From positions 1 to 34,775 of the forward strand of contig NZ_MLFR01000046.1 of assembly GCF_002095475.1 (NCBI RefSeq): a stretch of DNA of 34,775 nt, in the 5' to 3' direction. Of this stretch, positions 8,874-15,509 are shown piece after piece. Position 1 is the stretch's first letter, and each line of letters opens with the position of its first letter. The position numbers and the translations under genes are program-made. A model generated the notes under the pieces. That model saw only the letters and a list, made by a program, of their open reading frames with translations, searched no databases and was not told the origin of the DNA. Origin of the DNA: Pantoea rwandensis. GTDB taxonomy: Bacteria > Pseudomonadota > Gammaproteobacteria > Enterobacterales > Enterobacteriaceae.

Positions 8874-9005
8874 AAACCGATGATAGCAGGGCTAAAACAG
8901 GGATAGATGAGGAAAAGTGTGAAATAAAACGGTGGGAAAGATAAGAAAATCATTGATAACCACCGGTCGATCCTTGACCGCGATTATCGAGGGTATCTGT
9001 GGCGC

Positions 9006-9083
9006 TTAGTGTAATGCGCCCGGCGGTACGTGTTTGAAGGTCTCAACGTAAGTGCGGAACACGTAGCGGAAAAAACGTTTCAT
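9006..9083 (-). CDS. AzuC-like small protein, 25 residues
   Basis: A 25-codon gene begins MKRFFRYVFRTYVETF and ends KHVPPGALH. The YxxTFKxVPPG segment matches what I recall of E. coli AzuC (28 residues, ending YCKTFKDVPPGNMFR), an amphipathic membrane-associated small protein encoded on the dual-function AzuCR RNA and reported to interact with the aerobic glycerol-3-phosphate dehydrogenase GlpD. An AGG ribosome site lies six bases before the ATG. A well-formed promoter and a CRP-like site sit directly upstream. The N-terminal half is basic and aromatic, suited to lie on the membrane surface. It follows mntP on the same strand with a 118-base gap but has its own promoter. Similarity is judged from memory of a short peptide. 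Confidence 0.65.
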   Translation of the reverse strand: MKRFFRYVFRTYVETFKHVPPGALH

Positions 9084-9122
9084 GGTTACCTGGCTCAAAA
9101 ATAGTTTAAGAAACACGTAAAA

Positions 9123-9151
9123 AGTATAGCTAACGCGCATTTCTTACGCAA
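9123..9151 (-). promoter_or_regulatory. Promoter of the AzuC-like gene
   Basis: The minus strand shows TTGCGT (9151-9146), a 17-base spacer and TATACT (9128-9123), five of six for the -10. The predicted start is near 9116, giving a 33-base leader. The core is bracketed by a 14-base inverted repeat (9090-9103 and 9153-9166). Confidence 0.6.
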
Positions 9152-9156
9152 ATATT

Positions 9157-9172
9157 TTTGAGCCAGATCACA
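9157..9172 (-). promoter_or_regulatory. CRP-like site upstream of the AzuC-like gene
   Basis: The minus strand reads TGTGATCTGGCTCAAA, that is TGTGA-N6-TCAAA against the CRP consensus TGTGA-N6-TCACA. Its centre is about 48 bases upstream of the predicted start. The sign of regulation cannot be read from the sequence; E. coli azuC is, as I recall, catabolite-controlled. Confidence 0.4.
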
Positions 9173-9201
9173 AAATTGAGGATTTATTGCCGAAAACAGC
9201 C

Positions 9202-9774
9202 TTAGCTGAACCAACCAAGATGTTCGATAAGAATGGTACAGCCGATGCTAATCAGCACCACACCGCCTAATACCTCTGCCCATTTGCCCATCACCGGACC
9301 AATAAATCGACCGACCATCACGCCGGTCGTCGCCATCACCGTGGTCGCTGCGCCAATGGTTACTGCTGTCAGAATGATATTCACTTGCAGGAAGGCCAGA
9401 CCCACGCCCACAGCCAGCGCGTCAAGGCTGGTCGCCACCGCTGTCAGGGCGAGCACCATAAAACCGTGGCGTTGCGGCGCTTCACAAGGTTCGTCGGCAG
9501 TCTGACGGAAACCTTCCATCATCATGCGGCCACCCAGCACGGTTAACAGGCCAAAGGCCACCCAGTGATCCCATGCCATGATGTAACGGCTGGCAGCCAA
9601 GCCAATTGCCCAGCCAATCAGTGGAGTCAGCATCTCGATGACACCAAAAATCAGGCCGGTGCGCAGCGCTTCTTTGAAATTCGGGCGATGTAAGGAAGCG
9701 CCTTTGCCCAGTGCTGCGGCGAAGGCGTCCATCGACATACCAAAAGCCAGAATCAGAGTTGCGATAAATGTCAT
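9202..9774 (-). CDS. mntP: Manganese efflux pump MntP
   Basis: A 190-residue inner-membrane protein with six hydrophobic segments, close to E. coli MntP (YebN, 188 residues), which exports Mn2+. Diagnostic motifs are FGMSMDAFAAALGKG near the N-terminus and the internally repeated counterpart ATSLDALAVGVG in the second half; the paired aspartates are the metal-binding residues of the family. The first ATG fits the family start, although no strong Shine-Dalgarno sequence is seen. The upstream region carries a MntR-type palindrome and a 5' leader hairpin. The manganese riboswitch (yybP-ykoY) that precedes mntP in E. coli is not recognisable here. Confidence 0.95.
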   Translation of the reverse strand: MTFIATLILAFGMSMDAFAAALGKGASLHRPNFKEALRTGLIFGVIEMLTPLIGWAIGLAASRYIMAWDHWVAFGLLTVLGGRMMMEGFRQTADEPCEAPQRHGFMVLALTAVATSLDALAVGVGLAFLQVNIILTAVTIGAATTVMATTGVMVGRFIGPVMGKWAEVLGGVVLISIGCTILIEHLGWFS

Positions 9775-9792
9775 GGGTTTTCAATCAATGCC

Positions 9793-9825
9793 GCGGAAAA
9801 AGCATTCAAACTGGCGATTTTCCGC
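9793..9825 (-). promoter_or_regulatory. Hairpin in the mntP leader
   Basis: GCGGAAAA (9793-9800) pairs perfectly with TTTTCCGC (9818-9825) across a 17-base loop, ending about 18 bases before the mntP ATG. It would lie in the mRNA just ahead of the ribosome-binding region and could affect translation; there is no direct evidence for that. Confidence 0.4.
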
Positions 9826-9906
9826 ATCTATTGTTCAGTAATGAAAAAGTGCGCGCAGTCTAGCACGCAAAAACGCCAAAAAAAAGACAGTAAAATCATG
9901 GATTTA

Positions 9907-9927
9907 AGTATAGCAAAGGCTATAACT
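9907..9927. promoter_or_regulatory. MntR-type operator between mntP and a divergent small membrane gene
   Basis: The core TATAGCAAAGGCTATA (9909-9924) matches the MntR box of E. coli mntH (core CATAGCAAAGGCTATG) at all but the outermost bases. Two -10 candidates lie inside it: TATACT with an upstream TGC on the minus strand (9912-9907) toward mntP, and TATAAC on the plus strand (9921-9926) toward the small genes at 9945 and 10058. A second minus-strand candidate, TAGACT (9862-9857) preceded by TGC, would place the box about 66 bases upstream, an activating position. Manganese-dependent control of both sides is inferred. Confidence 0.7.
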
Positions 9928-9944
9928 CTTAACTTGCGCTATTT

Positions 9945-10028
9945 ATGACGCTAAGTGAATGGAATAGAAGAATTTTCTTAAGCCTGATCGGCATGGGGAT
10001 TGCACTGCGCCGCCGTTTTGTGCGCTAA
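9945..10028 (+). CDS. Possible 27-residue leader or small protein
   Basis: An ATG at 9945 opens a 27-codon frame (MTLSEWNRRIFLSLIGMGIA, then a basic RRRF tail). Its TAA overlaps the ATG at 10028 as TAATG, in frame with the next small gene. The peptide is hydrophobic in the middle with arginines at both sides, which is compatible with a small membrane-bound peptide. There is no convincing ribosome site. It lies just downstream of the MntR box, the context in which E. coli keeps the MntR-repressed 42-residue MntS, but similarity to MntS is too slight to claim. It may be chance. Confidence 0.25.
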   Translation: MTLSEWNRRIFLSLIGMGIALRRRFVR

Positions 10029-10057
10029 TGCCCGCGCTAATTGATAGGAAAACTGCG

Positions 10058-10300
10058 ATGAAAAACCCACTCGAAACGCTGATTATCCCTGGAGGCATCT
10101 TGCTGCTGGGATTTCTCTCTGCGCTACTGTTGCCTGCCCCTCAGTTTGGCCTTGAGTTATCCAAACAACTCCAGGCGCAACTGCATTTGCAGGACCTGAA
10201 TCAGCTTTACACCATTGTCTTCTGCTTATGGTTCCTGATTCTTGGCACGATTGAATATTTCGTCATCCGTTTTATCTGGCGTCGCTGGTCAAAAAAATGA
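10058..10300 (+). CDS. Small two-helix inner-membrane protein, unknown function
   Basis: The product is 80 residues from the ATG at 10058, which has AGGA eight bases upstream. An in-frame ATG ten codons earlier (10028) overlaps the stop of the small frame before it and has no ribosome site. Two hydrophobic stretches are visible: LIIPGGILLLGFLSALLL near the N-terminus and YTIVFCLWFLILGTIEYFVI near the C-terminus, joined by a polar glutamine-rich segment. The protein ends in the basic WRRWSKK. I do not recognise the family. Its promoter region shares the MntR box with divergent mntP, so a part in metal or envelope physiology is possible but unproven. Confidence 0.65.
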   Translation: MKNPLETLIIPGGILLLGFLSALLLPAPQFGLELSKQLQAQLHLQDLNQLYTIVFCLWFLILGTIEYFVIRFIWRRWSKK

Positions 10301-10359
10301 AATGATCCGCCGCGCGATGCATTTTTCTTCTGACTCAGGCCCAGTGCGGCCGATCATTT
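10300..10359. repeat. Long imperfect inverted repeat after the small membrane gene
   Basis: AAATGATC-C-GCCGC (10300-10313) faces GCGGC-C-GATCATTT (10346-10359), 13 pairs around one C-C mismatch with a 32-base loop. It starts on the last base of the preceding stop codon. On the plus strand no T-run follows; on the minus strand a run of seven T follows (complement of 10291-10297), so it looks more like a terminator for leftward transcription, although no leftward gene precedes it. Confidence 0.5.
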
Positions 10360-10473
10360 GACACCCACAAAAATGTAACATTAGTTTTACACAAAGTGGC
10401 GAAACATTGCGCAACAGAAAAACCGCATCAAAAATCAATTTTTAACAAATCATTTATTATCATACGTTTAGTT

Positions 10474-10489
10474 TGTGATCTGGGTCACC
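10474..10489 (+). promoter_or_regulatory. CRP-like site upstream of mqo
   Basis: TGTGATCTGGGTCACC fits TGTGA-N6-TCACA at nine of ten positions. It lies 344 bases before the mqo start, so it would serve a distal promoter or the structured element that follows it. CRP control of mqo would fit its role in carbon metabolism. Confidence 0.5.
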
Positions 10490-10520
10490 AACACACATTT
10501 CACTTGCTCAAGGACCTCAC

Positions 10521-10589
10521 AACCCCGCAACAACTACGTTACGATAACCCTCTGATTAAGGGATAAAAATCCCTTATGGCTGCGGGGTT
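10521..10589 (+). other. Candidate structured RNA or leader element upstream of mqo
   Basis: AACCCCGCA (10521-10529) pairs with TGCGGGGTT (10581-10589), enclosing a second perfect stem TAAGGGAT-AAAA-ATCCCTTA (10557-10576). This nested pair is much stronger than the surrounding A/T-rich sequence. No poly-T follows, so it is not a simple terminator. It may be part of a long mqo 5' leader, a small RNA or a processing site. Confidence 0.45.
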
Positions 10590-10642
10590 GAGCTGATTAA
10601 TTCTTATGCTGAATCATTTCCGCCTTTAAAAAATAAACAAAC

Positions 10643-10686
10643 GTTTAATTCCGATACGAGAATGTTATATTCGAATGCATATGCAT
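10643..10686 (+). promoter_or_regulatory. mqo: Weak candidate mqo promoter with an adjacent palindrome
   Basis: TATATT (10666-10671) with a TG-type extension is a possible -10; the -35 at 17 bases is poor (GTTTAA). Directly after it is the perfect palindrome ATGCATATGCAT (10675-10686), a possible operator across the start site. The remaining leader to 10832 shows nothing else that I recognise. Confidence 0.25.
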
Positions 10687-10832
10687 AACGTGCAGTTAAT
10701 CGTTATCGTCCCTATGACTTAAACCTGAGTCTTAACCTTTGAGAAATAGCGCGACGCGCTCGAAAGAAGCGTGGCTGTTTCGCCTGCAAACCTGTTGAGC
10801 TTCAGGTCAACAGAGAGAGGAGATGTCGCCTC

Positions 10833-12443
10833 ATGAGCACTACTGCGGTAAATTTGGCGCTCGCCGCCGCTGGCATGGATAGCGCAAACCTTCAGGAACG
10901 GAAAGATGTCGACGTGCTGCTGATCGGGGCAGGCGTGATGAGTGCGACCTTGGGCGCATGGCTGCAGGATCTGGAGCCGGACTGGTCGATTGAGATGGTC
11001 GAACGCCTGGATGATGTGGCGGTGGAGTCCTCCAACGGCTGGAACAATGCCGGTACCGGCCATGCCGCGTTAGCCGAGCTGAACTATACGCCGCAGAAGG
11101 CGGATGGCAGCATCGACATTACCAAAGCGGTAGCGATTAACGAATCGTTCCAGGTTTCCCGCCAGTTCTGGGCGTATCACGTTCAGAAAGGCAATCTGCA
11201 TAATCCAAAAAGCTTTATCCACAGTACGCCACACATGAGCTTCGTTTGGGGCGACGATAATGTTGAATTCCTGCGCAAACGTTTTCAGGCGCTACAGAAA
11301 AGCACTCTGTTCCGTGGGATGAATTACTCTGAAGATCGCGACCAGATTACCCAGTGGATCCCGCTGGTGATGAACGGTCGTGACAGCAAACAGAAAGTGG
11401 CCGCAACCTGGACCGAGATGGGGACAGACGTTAACTTCGGTGAAGTGACGCGCCAACTGATTGCCTCCTTAGAGAAGAAAACCAATTTCCGCCTGCGTCT
11501 GCGCCAGGAAGTGCGTGATATCAAGCGCCTGAGCGATGGCCGCTGGCAAGTGACGCTGCATAATCTGGCTAGCGGTGAAAACCGCCTGCTGACGACGCGC
11601 CAGCTGTTTATCGGTGCGGGCGGTGCAGCGCTGCCACTGCTGCAAAAGTCCGGTATTCCAGAAGTGAAAGGCTACGCCGGTTTCCCGGTGGGCGGCTCTT
11701 TCCTCGTGACCGAGAATCCAGAAGTGGTGCAGCAGCACATGGCGAAGGTGTACGGTAAAGCGAGCGTGGGTGCCCCACCTATGTCTGTACCGCACGTGGA
11801 CACCCGCGTGTTGGATGGCAAGCAAGTGCTGTTGTTTGGCCCGTTTGCCACCTTCTCAACCAAATTCCTGAAGCAGGGCTCGCTGCTGGATATGTTCGGC
11901 GCGATGAACGGCAGTAACCTGATGCCGATGGTACAAGTCGGCCTTAAGAGTTTTGATTTGGTGAAATACCTGGTCGATCAGGTATTGCAGAGCGAAGACG
12001 ATCGCATGGAAGCCCTGCGTGCTTACGTACCCCAGGCTAAGCAAGAAGACTGGCGTTTGGTCACTGCTGGCCAGCGTGTGCAGATCATCAAGAACGATGA
12101 AAAAGAGGGCGGCGTGCTGCGCTTGGGCACTGAAGTGGTCACCTCTGAAGATGGTACGATTTCTGCATTGCTTGGCGCTTCACCGGGTGCCTCAACGGCT
12201 GCACCAATCATGCTGGAATTGATGGCGAAAGCCTTCCCCGAGCAGATGCGCTCACCAGAATGGCAGACCAAGATCCGTGCGGTCATCCCGACCTGGGGCC
12301 GTAAAATGAACGGTGATGTGGCATTAACCGAGAAGATTCTGGCGGAGACCTGCCGCGTACTGCAACTCGACTACGCTCCAGTCGTGACACCAAATGCAGC
12401 GAACGATGAAGCGCGCGAAACAGCACACGTCGTGGGAAAGTAA
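10833..12443 (+). CDS. mqo: Malate:quinone oxidoreductase
   Basis: A 536-residue FAD enzyme that oxidises malate to oxaloacetate and passes electrons to the quinone pool, working as a peripheral membrane protein in the TCA cycle. The dinucleotide-binding motif LLIGAGVMSATLG begins at residue 30, followed by the family block ESSNGWNNAGTGHAA, and the C-terminal region includes LLGASPGASTAAPIMLELM. Length agrees with E. coli Mqo (548). GAGG precedes the chosen ATG; an earlier ATG at 10822 is in another frame. A strong terminator follows 35 bases after the stop, so the gene is monocistronic. It has an unusually long and structured upstream region. Confidence 0.96.
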   Translation: MSTTAVNLALAAAGMDSANLQERKDVDVLLIGAGVMSATLGAWLQDLEPDWSIEMVERLDDVAVESSNGWNNAGTGHAALAELNYTPQKADGSIDITKAVAINESFQVSRQFWAYHVQKGNLHNPKSFIHSTPHMSFVWGDDNVEFLRKRFQALQKSTLFRGMNYSEDRDQITQWIPLVMNGRDSKQKVAATWTEMGTDVNFGEVTRQLIASLEKKTNFRLRLRQEVRDIKRLSDGRWQVTLHNLASGENRLLTTRQLFIGAGGAALPLLQKSGIPEVKGYAGFPVGGSFLVTENPEVVQQHMAKVYGKASVGAPPMSVPHVDTRVLDGKQVLLFGPFATFSTKFLKQGSLLDMFGAMNGSNLMPMVQVGLKSFDLVKYLVDQVLQSEDDRMEALRAYVPQAKQEDWRLVTAGQRVQIIKNDEKEGGVLRLGTEVVTSEDGTISALLGASPGASTAAPIMLELMAKAFPEQMRSPEWQTKIRAVIPTWGRKMNGDVALTEKILAETCRVLQLDYAPVVTPNAANDEARETAHVVGK

Positions 12444-12477
12444 CAAGGCATTCTTGATTGCCCGCAAATGATAATGA

Positions 12478-12499
12478 GGCCGCGCAAGCGGCCTTTTTT
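12478..12499 (+). terminator. mqo terminator
   Basis: GGCCGC-GCAA-GCGGCC followed by six T forms a textbook rho-independent terminator 35 bases after the mqo stop. Confidence 0.9.
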
Positions 12500-12519
12500 A
12501 TGTCTAAATGCGAGAAATG

Positions 12520-12563
12520 TCCCAAATTGGGATATAAGTTTGCTATAGTCCCATGACGGGACT
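12520..12563 (+). promoter_or_regulatory. Tandem palindromic operators of higBA
   Basis: Two inverted repeats with TCCC/GGGA arms precede the toxin gene: TCCCAAATTGGGA (12520-12532) and AGTCCC-ATGAC-GGGACT (12547-12563). Their centres are 29 bases apart and the second ends four bases before the start codon. They are likely binding sites for the HigA antitoxin in autoregulation; the second also supplies the GGGA ribosome site. Confidence 0.6.
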
Positions 12564-12566
12564 AAG

Positions 12567-12881
12567 ATGCGCGACATGAGAATCATATTGGTACGGTCAT
12601 TAAGGGAGTTCATAACGGCGAACCCCGACTCAGCTCAGCCGTTGAGAGCCTGGATTGATGAAGCGCAAAAGGCCAATTGGTCAAGTCCGGCAGACATCAA
12701 GGATCAATACCGCAGCGCCAGCATTCTGAAAGGCAGTCGCGTGGTATTCAATATAAAGGGAAATGATTATCGACTGGTTGCGGCCATCGCCTACCCGCAA
12801 AAGCTGATTTTTATAAAATTTATCGGCTCACATCGGGAATACGATGCCATTGATGCAAATACAGTGGAGCAACGCAAATGA
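12567..12881 (+). CDS. higB: Type II toxin, HigB family mRNA interferase
   Basis: A 104-residue protein of the HigB_toxin family, ribosome-dependent mRNA endonucleases; E. coli HigB is also 104 residues. Visible family features are the central VVFNIKGNDYRLVAAIAY strand pair and the C-terminal KFIGSHREYDAID, where the histidine and nearby basic residues form the active surface. The ATG at 12567 has GGGA five to six bases upstream; another ATG three codons later is possible. The toxin comes first and its stop overlaps the antitoxin start as ATGA, the usual HigBA order. It lies between mqo and a LysE-type gene, an accessory insertion among housekeeping genes. Confidence 0.85.
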   Translation: MRDMRIILVRSLREFITANPDSAQPLRAWIDEAQKANWSSPADIKDQYRSASILKGSRVVFNIKGNDYRLVAAIAYPQKLIFIKFIGSHREYDAIDANTVEQRK

Positions 12882-13243
12882 CACTGACCATCAAACCCAT
12901 TCACAACGAGCTTGATTACGAAGCGGCTCTCGAGGCCATATCTCCGCTCTTTGATAACGTGCCTGAGCTGGGCACACCAGAAAGCGATTATATGATTGTG
13001 ATGAGCATGCTGATTGAAGCATGGGAAAAAGAGCATTACCCGATTGAAGCTGCCAATCCCATTGAGGCAATAAAATTCCGTATGGAACAACAAGGCTTAA
13101 CAGCAAAGGATCTGGAGCCTGCAATTGGTCGCCGTAACCGCGTCTATGAAGTGCTAAACGGCAAACGATCGTTGTCTCTGGAGATGATTCGCAACCTGCA
13201 TAAGCAGTTTGGTATCCCTTTAGAAAGCCTCGTGGGTCTCTAA
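12878..13243 (+). CDS. higA: Antitoxin, HigA family (XRE helix-turn-helix)
   Basis: A 121-residue antitoxin that should neutralise HigB and repress the operon. The C-terminal half is an XRE-type DNA-binding domain (about 68-121): IKFRMEQQGLTAKDLEPAIG, the recognition helix region RRNRVYEVLNGKRSLSLEMI, then LHKQFGIPLESLVGL. This C-terminal placement of the domain matches E. coli HigA. The N-terminal half is acidic and predicted to wrap the toxin. Its start overlaps higB by four bases (ATGA), giving coupled synthesis. All key parts appear intact, so the pair should be functional. Confidence 0.87.
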   Translation: MTLTIKPIHNELDYEAALEAISPLFDNVPELGTPESDYMIVMSMLIEAWEKEHYPIEAANPIEAIKFRMEQQGLTAKDLEPAIGRRNRVYEVLNGKRSLSLEMIRNLHKQFGIPLESLVGL

Positions 13244-13244
13244 T

Positions 13245-13276
13245 GCACAGGGTCACCAGCAATGGCGATCCTGTGC
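13245..13276 (+). terminator. Weak terminator-like hairpin after higA
   Basis: GCACAGG (13245-13251) pairs with CCTGTGC (13270-13276), followed by TTCTGTT. The loop (GGTCACCAGCAATGGCGATCC) looks like a decayed copy of the palindromic repeat found elsewhere in the window. It separates higBA from the convergent exporter gene. Confidence 0.4.
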
Positions 13277-13295
13277 TTCTGTTACATGTCTGGCC

Positions 13296-13883
13296 TCAAC
13301 TGAGCAATACCGCGTCATACAGCATCCATCCGGTGGTCGCCACCAGCGACAGCGCCATCAAGCTGTTAAACGCCTGACGTTTCCACGCGACCTGCAAATG
13401 CGTGCGCAGACGGTCACCCAATGCAGCCCAAATCAGAATACAGGGCAGGTTCAGCGCAGCAAATCCCAGCAGCACCGTCAGCACGCCATTGCTGTTGGCA
13501 TACATTAAGGCCACGTTCGTCACCATCAACCAGGCTTTCGGGTTGACCGCCTGAAAACAGATACCGCCCACCAGCGTCATTGGACGTGGGCGCTCTCGCG
13601 CTTCTGGCGCGCCAGCGCGGAAAATTTTCCATGATAGCCACAGTAAATAACTGCAGCCCACCACCGTCAACGGCAAGCGAATCGATGCCATCCAGTGCAA
13701 CAGCACATCCAACGCCATGCTTGCCAGCAGCATCTGTACCGCACATCCCACCAGAATGCCGAACAGCATTGGCAGTGTGCGCCTGAAGCCGAAATTCACC
13801 CCAGAAGTTGCCAGTAATAGATTGTTCGGGCCGGGCGTGATCGACATAACGGTGACGTAGCTGAAGAATGAGGGATCGAGCAT
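13296..13883 (-). CDS. LysE/RhtB family exporter
   Basis: A 195-residue membrane protein of the LysE family, exporters of amino acids and their derivatives. The N-terminal signature SITPGPNNLLLATSGVNFGFRRTLP is typical, and five to six hydrophobic helices follow. E. coli EamB (YfiK), a cysteine exporter of the same length, is a similar relative, but the substrate here is not determined. It is divergent from a MocR-type regulator 135 bases away, which is a common pairing and suggests that regulator controls it. Convergent with higBA. Confidence 0.88.
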   Translation of the reverse strand: MLDPSFFSYVTVMSITPGPNNLLLATSGVNFGFRRTLPMLFGILVGCAVQMLLASMALDVLLHWMASIRLPLTVVGCSYLLWLSWKIFRAGAPEARERPRPMTLVGGICFQAVNPKAWLMVTNVALMYANSNGVLTVLLGFAALNLPCILIWAALGDRLRTHLQVAWKRQAFNSLMALSLVATTGWMLYDAVLLS

Positions 13884-13960
13884 GGTGCATTCCTTGATGA
13901 ATCAGTGAAACCTCATGCTAGTGCGTATAAGGGGATGGAAACAGAGACACAAAACACCTA

Positions 13961-13988
13961 TTGTGATGGATACAGTTATCGTTAATCT
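13961..13988 (+). promoter_or_regulatory. Candidate promoter of the MocR-type gene
   Basis: TTGTGA (13961-13966) and TAATCT (13983-13988) are separated by 16 bases; transcription would start about 24 bases before the GTG. It sits in the divergent gap shared with the LysE-type gene, so a regulator bound here could act on both. Confidence 0.35.
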
Positions 13989-14018
13989 GAATTGTACCTA
14001 TCGCGCGCGGAGGCTTTT

Positions 14019-15509
14019 GTGTCCCTTCCCCTTTCATCCAGTCAAACGCTGTATCAACAACTGGCAGACAGCTTTGCCGAGTCGATTCATCAGGGCACGC
14101 TAAAGCCGGGAAAACGGCTACCTGCCATCCGCCGCGTGGCGCAATCACATCAAGTCAGTGTGAATACGGTATTGAATGCCTGGCAAATCCTGGAAGATCG
14201 CGGCCTGATTGAAGCCAGACCGCAATCTGGCTACTACGTGCGGGGTGTTTTGCCCGCAGTGACGCGTCCGGTGAAGCCGTTACCCGCCAAAATTAACGAT
14301 CCCAGCACGCAGAAACTGGAATTGATTGAGCAGGTTTTCGCGGCACAGAATAATGCTGATTACACCAATATCTCCTTGGCTTGCCCCCAAGACGGAACAT
14401 TTTATCCTGCGGCGCGTTTGGGCCGAATTACGTCAGGAATTCTCCGGCACAACCCAGACATTATCGGTCGCTACGCGCTTCCTCCGGGTAGTGAGCGCTT
14501 ACGGGAGGAGATTGCTCGCCGCAGTTTACACAATGGTATCAATCTCACCGTACATGACATCACCCTCACCCACGGATGCATGGAAGCCTTACAGCTGGCG
14601 CTGCGTACCGTGACAAAACCTGGCGATTGTATTGGGTTGGAATCCCCCACCTATTTTTTCCTGTTCCCACTGCTGGCCTCACTTGGCTTAAAAGCACTGG
14701 AGATTCCCACCGATCCTCAGCAGGGTTTGTCGCTTGATGCGTTGGAAATGCTGTTGCAGGAGCAGCGCATTCAGGCACTGATCGCGATGCCTGGCGCACA
14801 GAATCCGCTGGGTTACGTGATGTCGTTAGAGAATAAGAAGCGGCTGGCAAAGTTAGTGAATACTTACCACGTTCCGCTGATTGAAGATGGTTTGTATGAC
14901 GAACTGCAGTTTGACTGGCCTTTGTCACCACCGGTAAAAGCTTTTGATAGTGAAGGTTGGGTGATTTACTGCACCAGCTTTACCAAAACCGTCGCACCCG
15001 ATTTCCGCGTAGGCTGGACGGCCGCTGGCCGTTTCCATGAAGCGGTGGCCCGCCTTAAAGCGGTTTCATCCATGTCGGAATCACGCCTGTTGTGTGAGAC
15101 GCTGGCCGAATTCCTCGCCAGTGGCGGTTACGATCACCATTTGCGCTCACTTCGCCGTCGCTATGCCGCCAATCTTGATGCAGCACGCGGCATCATCGCG
15201 CGGCATTTTCCACAGGGCACCCGCGCTACCCTGCCGCGTGGTGGCTTTGTGTTTTGGGTTGAGTTACCCGGCAAGGTGGATACGGTGGAGATGTTTAATC
15301 GGTTATTGCAGGAGCAGATTTGCGTCACGCCGGGCGCGCTCTATACGCTTAGCGATCGCTACAAGCACGCGCTGCGCCTCTCCTGCTGCTATCCCTTTGA
15401 TGAGCGTTACACGTGGGCTTTAAAACGCACCGGCGCACTGGCCTGCGAAATCACAGGCCTCGCACCGGGACAGGATCAAGGCTTGCCGTTGCGTCCCCAG
15501 GTGGTATAG
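14019..15509 (+). CDS. MocR-type regulator (GntR HTH fused to aminotransferase)
   Basis: A 496-residue fusion: a GntR winged helix (about 8-75, with IHQGTLKPGKRLPAIRRVA and VSVNTVLNAWQILEDRGL) joined to a fold-type I aminotransferase domain that binds pyridoxal phosphate. Lys323 in SFTKT is the expected PLP-binding lysine; ENKK, IEDGLYDEL and the downstream arginine-rich region are also typical. E. coli YdcR is a near relative. The GTG at 14019 was chosen because GGAGG lies five bases upstream; a TTG nine codons earlier lacks this. Its 3' end overlaps the convergent glutathione transferase gene by 34 bases. The likely target is the divergent exporter. Confidence 0.88.
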   Translation: MSLPLSSSQTLYQQLADSFAESIHQGTLKPGKRLPAIRRVAQSHQVSVNTVLNAWQILEDRGLIEARPQSGYYVRGVLPAVTRPVKPLPAKINDPSTQKLELIEQVFAAQNNADYTNISLACPQDGTFYPAARLGRITSGILRHNPDIIGRYALPPGSERLREEIARRSLHNGINLTVHDITLTHGCMEALQLALRTVTKPGDCIGLESPTYFFLFPLLASLGLKALEIPTDPQQGLSLDALEMLLQEQRIQALIAMPGAQNPLGYVMSLENKKRLAKLVNTYHVPLIEDGLYDELQFDWPLSPPVKAFDSEGWVIYCTSFTKTVAPDFRVGWTAAGRFHEAVARLKAVSSMSESRLLCETLAEFLASGGYDHHLRSLRRRYAANLDAARGIIARHFPQGTRATLPRGGFVFWVELPGKVDTVEMFNRLLQEQICVTPGALYTLSDRYKHALRLSCCYPFDERYTWALKRTGALACEITGLAPGQDQGLPLRPQVV

